This document shows, one piece after another, positions 7,641-14,732 of a DNA stretch of 19,918 bases. The notes under the pieces were generated by a model that was not told the origin of the DNA, did not search any database, and was given only the letters and a program-made list of their open reading frames with translations. Made by a program: the position numbers and the translations under genes. Position 1 is the first letter of the stretch. Each line of letters opens with the position of its first letter. The stretch is from JAYKHL01 sp035284865 (GTDB taxonomy: Bacteria > Cyanobacteriota > Sericytochromatia > S15B-MN24 > JAQBPE01), in NCBI GenBank assembly GCA_035284865.1, contig JAYKHL010000242.1, positions 1 to 19,918 on the forward strand, written 5' to 3'.

Positions 7641-7748
7641 CGGTCTCATCCAAGCTTACGCCAGGCTTAACCGGTCCTTGGTCATCTCGCACCCTTATGG
7701 GGCCGACAACCCAGCGTGCGGGTGCGACGCGACAGGCGGGGGCAGTGG

Positions 7749-9059
7749 ATGGCGACGATGTGGGTGCGGACGGTGCGGGGCGGGACCTGGCTGGCGCTGG
7801 CGGCTTCGCTGGTGGCCTGCGGCCGGACCCTGGCCCCTGCCGCTGCGCTCCGAGGCACGGCCACGGCCGCTGTGCAAGCGATCCCGGGCCAGGTCCTCGT
7901 GAGCTGGCGCAAGCCCGACGAGGCCACGGCGGTCTTGAGCCGGCTCGGCGCCGGGCGCTCAGCCGGGCTGGAGGGCGGGCGCCCCGTGGCGGCTCCCGAG
8001 GTTGTCACGCTGCCGGCGGGGATGGACGCCCGGCGGTTTGCCGACGCCGCAGGCGATGCGGTCGCCTGGGTCGAGCCGGATCGCATCGTGCGGTTGCCGG
8101 AGCAGCCCAAGGCCGAGGGCGACGGCGGCCCGGCCAATCTGCCGGCATCGAGTGAGGCTGCCCGTCGCAAGCCTGCCGCGTCGAGGCGCTGGTGGCTGGA
8201 GAAGATCCGGGCCGCGGACGCCTGGCGGGTCACGCGCGGCAAGCCCGACGTGCGCATCGGCGTGGTGGACACCGGCGTGGACCTCTCGCACCCGGCCCTG
8301 CGGGAGCAGGTGGTGGGTCACTGGCGCGCGAGCGGGCTGTTGGGGCGGCTCGGCGTGGGGAGCGCCCGAGACGACAACGGCCACGGCACCCACTGCGCGG
8401 GGATCGCGGCGGCCTCCGGCGAGGACGGCCTGACGGGCTTGGCCCCTGGTTGCAAGCTGCTGGTGGTCAAGGCCCTCGACCGGAACGGCGCCGGCGCCAC
8501 CTCCGACATCGTGCGGGGCATCCGCTGGGCCGTGGCGAGCGGGGCGCGGGTGCTGAGCCTGAGCGTGGGCGGCCAGGAGCCTTCCCAGGCCATGGTGGCG
8601 GCCGTGGCCGAGGCCCTGAAGGCTGGCGTCGTGGTGGTGGCCGCGATGGGCAACGAGGGCAAGGCGCTCAAGAACTACCCGGCCGCCATCCCCGGCGTGA
8701 TCGCCGTCGGCGCGACCAGCCGGACGGACAAGCCTGCCTCCTTCTCGACGCGCGGCCCGTGGATCTCGGTGGCGGCGCCGGGGGTCGACATCTGGTCGAC
8801 GGCGCCAACCTACGCCGTCACCATGAGCCGGGGGAAGGACGCCCCTCTGGGGGTCGGTGAGGGCAAGCTGTCAGGCACCTCGATGGCCACGCCGATGGTG
8901 GCGGGCCTGGCGGCCCTGATCGTCAGCGCCCACCCGGCCTGGACGCCCGCCCAGGTGAAGGCCGCGATCGTCCGCGGCGTGGTGCCGCTCGGCGATGGCT
9001 TCAACGCCCGCACGGGGCACGGCCGCATCGACGCAGGGCGGACGCTGGGCAGACGCTGA
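7749..9059 (+). CDS. S8 (subtilisin-family) serine protease, predicted lipoprotein
   Basis: This encodes 436 residues. The N-terminus MATMWVRTVRGGTWLALAAS is a signal peptide ending in the lipobox LVAC, so Cys24 should be lipidated. Residues about 45-115 resemble an inhibitor-I9/fervidolysin-type propeptide (GQVLVSW ... AWVEPDRIVRL). The peptidase domain shows all catalytic residues: Asp174 in GVVDTGVDLSHP, His212 in DDNGHGTHCAG, the oxyanion Asn302 in AAMGNEG, and Ser378 in LSGTSMATPMVAG. It would act on the cell surface or in the periplasm. ATG at 7749 has a GGCGGGGG stretch about seven bases upstream; an in-frame GTG at 7716 would give an odd basic extension and is not favoured. The 108-base gap after the E3 gene is less GC-rich and probably holds its promoter, but no convincing -10/-35 pair was found. 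Confidence 0.9.
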   Translation: MATMWVRTVRGGTWLALAASLVACGRTLAPAAALRGTATAAVQAIPGQVLVSWRKPDEATAVLSRLGAGRSAGLEGGRPVAAPEVVTLPAGMDARRFADAAGDAVAWVEPDRIVRLPEQPKAEGDGGPANLPASSEAARRKPAASRRWWLEKIRAADAWRVTRGKPDVRIGVVDTGVDLSHPALREQVVGHWRASGLLGRLGVGSARDDNGHGTHCAGIAAASGEDGLTGLAPGCKLLVVKALDRNGAGATSDIVRGIRWAVASGARVLSLSVGGQEPSQAMVAAVAEALKAGVVVVAAMGNEGKALKNYPAAIPGVIAVGATSRTDKPASFSTRGPWISVAAPGVDIWSTAPTYAVTMSRGKDAPLGVGEGKLSGTSMATPMVAGLAALIVSAHPAWTPAQVKAAIVRGVVPLGDGFNARTGHGRIDAGRTLGRR

Positions 9060-9060
9060 G

Positions 9061-9088
9061 GCCCCGGGCCCCCGCCCTCGTCCGGGGC
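9061..9088. terminator. GC-rich hairpin between convergent genes
   Basis: GCCCCGG (9061-9067) pairs perfectly with CCGGGGC (9082-9088) around a 14-base loop, just after the protease stop and about 45 bases before the end of the converging asparaginase gene. There is no T-run on either side, so it may be a weak bidirectional terminator or a processing stem. Confidence 0.35.
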
Positions 9089-9132
9089 AACGGGCCTGAG
9101 AAGCGGCCAGCCCCGGATCACAGCGGGCCCTG

Positions 9133-10044
9133 TCAGACGCTCGCGATCACGTGCCCGGGCATCCGGCGGTTGTCTGCCGTGGCGCCGCCCTCGTTCGTGA
9201 CGCCGATCAGGCCGATGTCGATCTCAGCGGCGGGGAAGAGGTCGACGCCCTTTTGGAGGGCCTGCTGAAGCGGCATCCCGTCCTCGAGCCAGCCATAGAC
9301 GGTGCGGGCCAGCAGCCTCGTCACGATGGCCTCGCCAATGCCCGTGCACGCGATCGCACCCGCCGGGCCAGCGTAGAAGCCGCAGCCCACGATCGGCGTG
9401 TCGCCCACCCGACCGTAGAGCATCGGCGAGCTGCCGCCCGTTGAGCCTGCCACCGCGAAGCGCCCGGCTGCGTCGAGCGCGACGGCCCCGATGGTGCTCG
9501 TGCCGTGCGCCCGGATGACCTCCTGCCAGTGCGTGGGGAAGTTCCAGTGGGCTTTGAAGTCGAAGGCGCGCCACTCCTCCTGGAAGTCATAGGGCGTGTC
9601 GGAGGCCAGCGCCTCCATCACCTTGGCGTGGATGGCGCGGGCGCGGGCGGTGACTTCCTTGAACTCGGCGTGCCCGAGGACTCGCGCGAAGCGCTCCGCG
9701 CCATCCCCGACCATCAGCCAGTGAGGCGTGTCGGCCACGGCCCGGGCCACCAGGATGGGGTTGCGGACGCGTTGCAGCGCGGCGACGGCGCCGAGGCGGC
9801 CCGTGGAGTCCATGCAGGCGGCGTCCATCTCGATGGTCTCGCCGTCCATTCGCAGGCTGGAGCCCCGGCCGGCGTTGAACCGCCCGTCGTCTTCGAGGCG
9901 CACGGCGGCAGCCACGGCCGCGCTCAGCGCGTCTTCCCCGGCCTGCAGCCTGGCAAACCCCTGCTCGGCGGCGGCGACGCAGCCGTCGAGGTTGTCGGGT
10001 GAGTTGCCGACGCCGCCGTGAACGGCGATCGCGAGACGGGCCAT
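9133..10044 (-). CDS. Isoaspartyl peptidase / plant-type L-asparaginase (Ntn hydrolase, family T2)
   Basis: This encodes 303 residues. It cleaves beta-aspartyl (isoaspartyl) peptides and asparagine after self-cleavage into two subunits. Family landmarks are AIAVHGGVG (6-13), the conserved DGRFNAGRGSSL (53-64), DAACMD (74-79), the self-cleavage and nucleophile site at S183-T184 in TIGAVALD (184-191), GSTGG (200-204), GRVGDTPIVGCGFYAG (211-226) and ACTGIGEAIVR-like (232-242). The residue before the nucleophile is Ser, where Gly or Asp is more usual. The ATG at 10044 has AAAGGAG at six bases. It is divergent from aroA and converges with the protease gene. Likely cytoplasmic: no signal peptide. 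Glycosylasparaginase is a related alternative, but the context and lack of a leader favour isoaspartyl peptidase. Confidence 0.92.
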   Translation of the reverse strand: MARLAIAVHGGVGNSPDNLDGCVAAAEQGFARLQAGEDALSAAVAAAVRLEDDGRFNAGRGSSLRMDGETIEMDAACMDSTGRLGAVAALQRVRNPILVARAVADTPHWLMVGDGAERFARVLGHAEFKEVTARARAIHAKVMEALASDTPYDFQEEWRAFDFKAHWNFPTHWQEVIRAHGTSTIGAVALDAAGRFAVAGSTGGSSPMLYGRVGDTPIVGCGFYAGPAGAIACTGIGEAIVTRLLARTVYGWLEDGMPLQQALQKGVDLFPAAEIDIGLIGVTNEGGATADNRRMPGHVIASV

Positions 10045-10061
10045 GGGGATCTCCTTTCAGG

Positions 10062-10077
10062 GGCCGGCATTGTACCA
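10062..10077 (-). promoter_or_regulatory. Extended -10 promoter of the isoaspartyl peptidase gene
   Basis: The reverse strand reads TGG-TACAAT (10077 to 10069), an extended -10 element. Transcription would begin near 10062, leaving a leader of about 18 bases that still contains the AAAGGAG ribosome site. No -35 match is evident. Confidence 0.5.
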
Positions 10078-10121
10078 TCCTTGCGTGTCCCCCCTTGCCT
10101 CGGCCTTGCCGGGAGGCCCCG

Positions 10122-11423
10122 ATGTTCCTGTCCGTCGAGCGTCGCACGGTGCGGCCCGTGTCGCGCCTGCGAGGCGAACTCGTCACGCCAGCCGACAAGT
10201 CGCTCTCCCATCGGGCGGCCCTGCTGGCGGCCCTTGCGAACGGCACGAGCCGCATTCGCGGGTTCCTGCCGGGGGATGACTGCCTGGCCACGCTGGAGGC
10301 CGTGCGTGCGCTCGGCGCCGAGGTGGAGGGAGACCCCGCGCGAGAGCTCCGGATCCGGGGGGGCGGGCTCTCGAGGTTGCACGAGCCCGAGGGGGTGATC
10401 GATGCGGGCAACAGCGGCACCACGATGCGGCTGCTCGCGGGGCTTGCCGCGGGCATCCCGGGCCTGACGGTGCTCACGGGGGACGCGTCCCTGCGTCGCC
10501 GCCCGATGGCCCGCGTGCTGGAGCCCCTGGCCCGGATGGGGGCGCGGGTCTCGGGACGGGCCGCCGGCCGGCTGGCCCCGCTCGTCATCCAGGGGGGGGG
10601 GCTCGTTCCCATCACCCACCTCTCGCCGGTGGCGAGCGCCCAGGTCAAGAGCGCCGTGTTGCTCGCCGGCCTGTTCGCCGAGGGAGAGACGCGCGTCCTC
10701 GAGCCGCATCGCTCTCGGGATCACACGGAGCGGATGCTCGCCGCGCTCGGGGCGACGGTGCGGGAGGTGGAGGGTGGCGTCGGGGTGCTCGGGCGTGCCG
10801 AGCTGCAGCCGTTCGAGTTCGAGGTGCCGGGCGACGTGTCGTCAGCGGCCTTCTGGGCGGTGGCGGCCTCCGTTGTCCCCGGCAGTGAGGTCGTGCTGCA
10901 GGGCGTCGGCGTCAACGAGACGCGGACGGGGGCCCTCGACGTGTTGCGGGCCATGGGGGCCAGCCTCACGCAGGAGCACCGCCGGGAGGTCGCAGGGGAG
11001 CCCGTGTGTGACCTCGTGGTGCGCAGCGCCACCCTCCGTGGCACGCGCGTGGGGCCTGAGGTGGCCCCGCGGCTCATTGACGAGGTGCCGATCCTCGCCG
11101 TGGCGGCCGGCTGTGCCGCGGGGCAGACGGTCTTCGAGGGCGTGGGCGAGCTGCGACACAAGGAGTCCGATCGGCTTGCGGCCATTGTCCAGCGGCTGGG
11201 GTCGTTGGGCCTTCGGGCCACGGCGGAAGGTGACCAGCTGGTTGTCGAGGGAGGCGCGCGCTGGCGTGCGGGGGCGGTTGCCAGCGGCGGGGACCACCGG
11301 CTGGCGATGAGCCTGGCGGTGATCGGGCTCGTCGCGGCGGGGCCGGTCGAGGTGGTCGACACGGCCTGTGTCCGGACGAGCTACCCGGGGTTCTGGGACG
11401 ACATGATCCTCCTGGGCGGTTGA
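10122..11423 (+). CDS. aroA: 3-phosphoshikimate 1-carboxyvinyltransferase (EPSP synthase)
   Basis: This encodes 433 residues, a normal length. It joins phosphoenolpyruvate to shikimate-3-phosphate in the chorismate pathway. Landmarks: PADKSLSHRAALLAAL (23-38) with catalytic-site Lys26, DAGNSGTTMRLL (94-105), GDASLRRRPMARVLEPLARMGA (120-141), SAQVKSAVLLAGL (172-184), SRDHTERML (198-206), VNETRTG (264-270), IDEVPILAVAA (319-329) with the Asp-Glu pair, KESDR (347-351) and GGDHRLAMSLAV (389-400). RDHTE, SAQVK and NETR are the motifs used to define class II EPSP synthases (Bacillus/Agrobacterium CP4 type); the fourth, GDK, is ADK here. The ATG at 10122 has GGGAGG at six bases. A run of ten Gs (10592-10601) lies in the frame. 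The gene is divergent from the peptidase gene and stands apart from other aro genes. Confidence 0.95.
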   Translation: MFLSVERRTVRPVSRLRGELVTPADKSLSHRAALLAALANGTSRIRGFLPGDDCLATLEAVRALGAEVEGDPARELRIRGGGLSRLHEPEGVIDAGNSGTTMRLLAGLAAGIPGLTVLTGDASLRRRPMARVLEPLARMGARVSGRAAGRLAPLVIQGGGLVPITHLSPVASAQVKSAVLLAGLFAEGETRVLEPHRSRDHTERMLAALGATVREVEGGVGVLGRAELQPFEFEVPGDVSSAAFWAVAASVVPGSEVVLQGVGVNETRTGALDVLRAMGASLTQEHRREVAGEPVCDLVVRSATLRGTRVGPEVAPRLIDEVPILAVAAGCAAGQTVFEGVGELRHKESDRLAAIVQRLGSLGLRATAEGDQLVVEGGARWRAGAVASGGDHRLAMSLAVIGLVAAGPVEVVDTACVRTSYPGFWDDMILLGG

Positions 11424-11483
11424 GCCCCGGGCCGGGGGGCAGCGAAGGGGCACGGGTATGTAGGAGGCGGAGGATGTTTGCAG

Positions 11484-12251
11484 ATGGGATTGCTCCAGCA
11501 ACTGGTCGAGCTCTTCGCGGGCACCCGGGACCGTGGGCCGGATCTGCGCGCCTTCCGCAAGGCGCTGGAGGGGGCCGTGGCTGACGGCGTCCTCACGGAC
11601 CTGGAGATCAGCGAGCTCGAGAAGCTGAAGAAGCAGTTCAAGCTGTCGGACCAGGACGTCAAGAAGTTCAAGAAGAAGGCCTATGACATCGCCTTCAAGC
11701 ATGCCTTTGCTCAGGGGCACTACACCCCACGCAAGCAAAAAGAGCTGGAGCGCATCCAGACGTACCTCGGCATGGCTGACGGGGAGGTGCAGCGGTACAC
11801 GCGGCAGATGGCGAAGCTGAGGACCCTCACAGACCTCAAGGCGGGCAAGCTGCCGGAGGCAGACGTCCACGGGATGGAGTGGCCCAAGGGGGAGCGGGCC
11901 CACTGGAAAGCGACGGTGTTCGTGCTGGCCGATGAGGACTATGAGGGCGTGGATGACCCGGCGGTCCTGGAAGCCGCTGCCCGGGGGAACCCGCCCTGCC
12001 GCGTGGAGGAGCCGCTGCCGGCGCTCGAGCCGGCGAGCCAGGGCTTGCTGATTGCCACCAACCGACGGTTCCTGTTCAAATCGCCGAACAAGACCTTCAG
12101 CCTCAGCTACGACCAGGTCCTCGGCACGGTGTTTCACCCCGATGGCCTGCGGGTGCTGGCCGAGGGGGGCAAGGCCAAGCGGCTGCGTTACGTCGAGAAG
12201 CAAGATGAGGAGTTGACGGCCCTCGTCCTCAGCGCGGTGCTCAGGCCGTGA
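11484..12251 (+). CDS. Helical (possibly TerB-like) protein with C-terminal bacterial PH-like domain
   Basis: This encodes 255 residues of unknown function. Residues about 1-110 are helical and charged, with two similar units (ADGVLTDLEISELEKLKKQF and GHYTPRKQKELERIQTYLGM) that recall the acidic loop-plus-helix repeats of TerB-like domains. Residues about 165-255 (GLLIATNRRFLFKSPNKTFSLSYDQVLGTVFHPDGLRVL) look like a bacterial PH / YokE-type domain: the LxxTNRRxxF strand followed by SYDQV is the usual signature. No signal peptide or membrane segment is present, so the protein is cytoplasmic or membrane-peripheral. GGAGG ten bases before ATG 11484 decides the start; an upstream in-frame TTG at 11478 is too close to it. 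A GGGTATGTA element at 11454-11462 could be an extended-like -10. It lies 60 bases after aroA and converges with the clostripain gene at four bases. A tellurite role should not be assumed. Confidence 0.65.
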   Translation: MGLLQQLVELFAGTRDRGPDLRAFRKALEGAVADGVLTDLEISELEKLKKQFKLSDQDVKKFKKKAYDIAFKHAFAQGHYTPRKQKELERIQTYLGMADGEVQRYTRQMAKLRTLTDLKAGKLPEADVHGMEWPKGERAHWKATVFVLADEDYEGVDDPAVLEAAARGNPPCRVEEPLPALEPASQGLLIATNRRFLFKSPNKTFSLSYDQVLGTVFHPDGLRVLAEGGKAKRLRYVEKQDEELTALVLSAVLRP

Positions 12252-12255
12252 ACCC

Positions 12256-13572
12256 TCAGCGCACTGCGGCGAGGAACTCGTCCCAGCTCGTGTCCCTGGC
12301 GAAGGCGGTGTTCTTGTAGATGGGGTCCACCTTGCCGTCGAGGGGCAGGTAGATCGACACGCCGCGGGGCACCTTGGCCTCCTCGCGGGCCGCTCGCGAG
12401 AGCAGGATCAGCCCGTTCTTGTTGAAGAGGGTGGCCTGGACGCCGGCACATGCCGCCTGGATGCTGCGGTCGGTGATTCGCTCGCGCAACTGCACGAGGA
12501 CCTCGTGCAGGTCCCGGTGGTTGAAGTCCGACTGGTCCGGGCCCGCCACGTAAAAGGGCTTCACCGCCGCCAGCGCGCGCTTGATCTGGGAACCGTGCGT
12601 GGGCATTGCTGCCAGCAAGGTCTTCCCAAGCCTGTCCACGGCCTGGGTGGTGCGGCTCGCCTGGCTGAGGTCGAGGGCCGAGATGGTGAACAGGGCGACC
12701 AGGTTGCCCTTGCGCTGCGCACGGAGCACGATGTCGCGGCCCAGTGCCGCGGGGTCCGGCTTCGCTCCCCGGGCGAGCGCGGCGAGCGTCGTGTCGTAGT
12801 TCATGCCCAGGGCGTACGAGGAGTCCTCGCTGGCGACCATCACCTCGGCGGTGTTGCGAAGCTCGTGCGCGACCTCGATGGTGGCCATCAGGCAGGCGTC
12901 GAAGGTCAGCAGATCGATCTTCCTGGCCCCCCGGCCGCGGTTCAACGCCGTGGCGAGCTGGGGCAAGCGGATGATGGCGTCCGAGCGGTCGTCCTGGGCG
13001 ATGCCGTAGTACCCGCCCCCGTGGTTGTTGACGTCCAGCCAGCGCATTCGGGACGGGTAGCTGCCGAAGGCCGTGCGCATCGCGCTGGCGAGGGCGCCAC
13101 CGCTCCCCGAGTTGACCTCGCCTCGCTTGCCCACGGGCGTCCACGGGCTGGAAATGGTGTCGAGGTCCCGGTCCTGCGTGATGTAGTACCAGCGTGAGTT
13201 GTTGGGGCCGATGTCGTCCGTGAGCACCACGGCATTGACGCCCGCATTGGAGCCAGCTTTCTCCAGCGTGTTGAGGTGCATCGGCAAGGTCACACCGAGG
13301 TTGTTGTCCAGCGCCTTGAAGGTGAAGAACGTGACGTCCTTCGGCTTGGAGGGCACGGGCAGCCGCTTCACACGTGTCCCGTGCTCATCCTTGCTCAGCG
13401 TGGCTGCCTGGATCTGGGCGGCGATCTCCGGCACGTCCGCCGCCCTGGCTCCGAAGGCGCCTGCGCTGCGGCCCTGCGCGGCCGGCCCGAAGCTGGCGAT
13501 GCCACATCCCGCGAGCAGCACGGAGACCGCCACCGGGGCGGCCAGCATCGAGGGGCGGGACAGCAGGGCCAT
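12256..13572 (-). CDS. Clostripain-like (C11 family) cysteine peptidase, predicted lipoprotein
   Basis: This encodes 438 residues. The N-terminus MALLSRPSMLAAPVAVSVLLAGC has a signal peptide and lipobox LAGC, so Cys23 should be lipidated. The C11 signature is clear: DVTFFTFKALDNNL (79-92) opens the fold, the catalytic His184 is in VNNHGGGYYG (181-190) and the nucleophile Cys227 in LLTFDACLMATIEVAHEL (221-238). SSYALGMNYDTTLAAL is also typical. The family cuts after basic residues and often activates itself. ATG 13572 has AAAAGGCGA about seven bases upstream. The extracytoplasmic location matches the subtilase lipoprotein 4.5 kb away. Bacterial homologues act in nutrient protein degradation or on surface proteins; the target here is unknown. 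Confidence 0.9.
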   Translation of the reverse strand: MALLSRPSMLAAPVAVSVLLAGCGIASFGPAAQGRSAGAFGARAADVPEIAAQIQAATLSKDEHGTRVKRLPVPSKPKDVTFFTFKALDNNLGVTLPMHLNTLEKAGSNAGVNAVVLTDDIGPNNSRWYYITQDRDLDTISSPWTPVGKRGEVNSGSGGALASAMRTAFGSYPSRMRWLDVNNHGGGYYGIAQDDRSDAIIRLPQLATALNRGRGARKIDLLTFDACLMATIEVAHELRNTAEVMVASEDSSYALGMNYDTTLAALARGAKPDPAALGRDIVLRAQRKGNLVALFTISALDLSQASRTTQAVDRLGKTLLAAMPTHGSQIKRALAAVKPFYVAGPDQSDFNHRDLHEVLVQLRERITDRSIQAACAGVQATLFNKNGLILLSRAAREEAKVPRGVSIYLPLDGKVDPIYKNTAFARDTSWDEFLAAVR

Positions 13573-13602
13573 GGGGTGCTCGCCTTTTGGGTTCGGGGGA
13601 GG

Positions 13603-13617
13603 CCTTAAGGTAACCTT
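13603..13617. promoter_or_regulatory. Palindrome in the clostripain leader (possible operator)
   Basis: Two overlapping palindromes, CCTTAAGG (13603-13610) and AAGGTAACCTT (13607-13617), lie between the predicted clostripain promoter and its ribosome site, at about +12 to +26 of the predicted RNA. A repressor site is possible but no known consensus is matched. Confidence 0.3.
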
Positions 13618-13628
13618 GGTCTGTTTAT

Positions 13629-13644
13629 CGTCAGTTTTATACCC
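13629..13644 (-). promoter_or_regulatory. Candidate promoter of the clostripain gene
   Basis: The reverse strand has GGG-TATAAA (-10 at 13641 to 13636) inside the only AT-rich patch of this neighbourhood (about 13618-13655). Transcription would begin near 13629, giving a leader of about 57 bases. No clear -35 is present. Confidence 0.45.
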
Positions 13645-13741
13645 AAACTTGCGTCCGTCGCCCCCAACTGGCTCCGCAACTCTGCTGCCGCGAGGGCCCC
13701 TCCCCCGGCCTGCGGCCACCCTCGCCCAGCGGCAGGGGGCA

Positions 13742-13851
13742 GTGACATTCGGCTTCCCCCGGTGGGTGCGAAGGAGCTCCGCTCTCTTCCCCCGGGGGAA
13801 GCGGGTCCCCTTCGGGGCCCTGTGAGCCAAGCCGTGGCAGGTGGGTGTCAC
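13742..13851. repeat. Nested inverted-repeat element (structured RNA, terminator or palindromic element)
   Basis: GTGACA (13742-13747) pairs with TGTCAC (13846-13851), enclosing CGGCTT (13750-13755) with AAGCCG (13829-13834). Inside, an 11-base arm GCTTCCCCCGG (13752-13762) is exactly complementary to CCGGGGGAAGC (13792-13802), with a further eight-pair bulged hairpin (13770-13789) in its loop. GGGTCCCC-TTC-GGGGCCC (13803-13820) forms another hairpin. An alternative is the 16-base palindrome at 13786-13801. It starts 14 bases past the stop of the minus-strand TIM-barrel gene, so it could end that transcript, although no T-run follows. Confidence 0.6.
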
Positions 13852-13865
13852 GCGTGCGCGACCCC

Positions 13866-14684
13866 TCAGGGGCGGTCGCCGGTTGCTGCCAGAGCCTCGA
13901 TCGCCTCCCGCACCCCCCGCAGGTCCTCGCCTGGTGGGGTGGCCGGTGCCAGCAGAAGGGGGGGGGGCGGCGTCGGCAGCGTCCGGAGGAGCCGCAGGGG
14001 CCCCCCCTCCGGGGCCTTCAAGGCCTCCTTCACGGCCGTGAGCCGCAGCCCGTGAGCGAGCGGCGCCAAGGCGCGGAGCTGGGCCTCGGGGTCGGCCTCC
14101 GCGTGGTCGGCGCGCTGCCACAGGGCATCGAGATCGACGATGATCCCGAGCGGTGGCGCAGCCACGCGCCCGAGCACGGTCAGCACATCGTCCCAGCGCG
14201 TGCCGAGGCTGGCGTTGCTGCCCGTCCCCTCCAGCATGACGCCCAGCCCGATCCCACGGGCATCGGCCAACTCGGCCAGCGTGTCGAGCGACCGGCAGAG
14301 CTGGTCGAGGGCGCGGGGCACGGACACGGCCTCGCTCAAGCCTGGGTGGCCGGCCAGGGCCCAGCCCGCAGGCAGCAGGTGGTGCCGGGCGCCGCGCGCG
14401 GCAGCCTCCCTGAGCACCTCCAGCGCCTCGCGCACGGCGTGGCGTCGCACGTCTGCCTCAGCGGCGGCCAGGTTCCATGGGGGCAGCCGGTGGGGACCCG
14501 GCCCTCGCCCCTCCAGCCAGCATCGCTCCCCCCAGCCCCCCAGCGACGCCCGCCAGGTGAGGCCGGCCCGCCGCCGTTCTCCTGCCAGCGCCAGCGGCCA
14601 GCCGGCGTGCGCCAGGGCCTCCAGGCCCTCAGCGGCGGTGGTGGTGTGGGGCACGCTGGCGACGTCGAAGCAGCAAGGGGCCAT
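13866..14684 (-). CDS. TIM-barrel protein, xylose-isomerase / sugar phosphate isomerase-epimerase-like
   Basis: This encodes 272 residues from ATG 14684. The strand/helix pattern fits the AP-endonuclease-2/xylose-isomerase-like TIM barrel: RHAVREALEVLREAAARGARHHLLPAG is the usual helix-strand before the second half, GLGVMLEGTGSNASLGTRWDDVLTVLGRV matches the LExx...s.eel.ell stretch, and PLGIIVDLDALW matches the GxxxDxxH strand. The metal-site Glu and Asp are kept, but the His that normally follows the Asp is replaced (DLDALW), and the usual HxKD strand reads LRLTAVKEA. Catalysis by the standard metal-dependent mechanism is therefore doubtful. No Shine-Dalgarno sequence is seen at 14684; a GTG 48 bases upstream (14732) with a nearby AGG is an alternative start. 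A ten-base C-run (10 Gs on the plus strand, 13958-13967) encodes PPPPLLL. No sugar-pathway genes are near. Confidence 0.6.
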   Translation of the reverse strand: MAPCCFDVASVPHTTTAAEGLEALAHAGWPLALAGERRRAGLTWRASLGGWGERCWLEGRGPGPHRLPPWNLAAAEADVRRHAVREALEVLREAAARGARHHLLPAGWALAGHPGLSEAVSVPRALDQLCRSLDTLAELADARGIGLGVMLEGTGSNASLGTRWDDVLTVLGRVAAPPLGIIVDLDALWQRADHAEADPEAQLRALAPLAHGLRLTAVKEALKAPEGGPLRLLRTLPTPPPPLLLAPATPPGEDLRGVREAIEALAATGDRP

Positions 14685-14732
14685 CAGAGGGACCGGATCG
14701 GCGGGAGCGGGGGACGTTGATCGGTGTACCAC

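Noticed and set aside
4896..7649. A very long open frame antisense to E2 and E3
   Set aside because: It is open only because of the high GC codon bias of the real genes; the sense strand shows complete E2 and E3 motifs.
7641..7748. Promoter or terminator in the gap between E3 and the subtilase gene
   Set aside because: It is less GC-rich and has short partial repeats (AAGC...GCTT), but no -10/-35 pair of usable spacing and no strong stem with a T-run.
11424..11440. Hairpin after aroA (GCCCC/GGGGC)
   Set aside because: Only five base pairs, in a GC-rich sequence where such stems occur by chance, and no T-run follows.
11484..12251. Tellurite resistance gene call
   Set aside because: The TerB resemblance is weak and no ter genes are adjacent, so a functional name would be unjustified.
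13573..13865. Cobalamin or other known riboswitch upstream of the clostripain gene
   Set aside because: A GTCACTGCC-like stretch recalls conserved riboswitch boxes, but the B12 box and core are absent; structure alone was kept as a finding.
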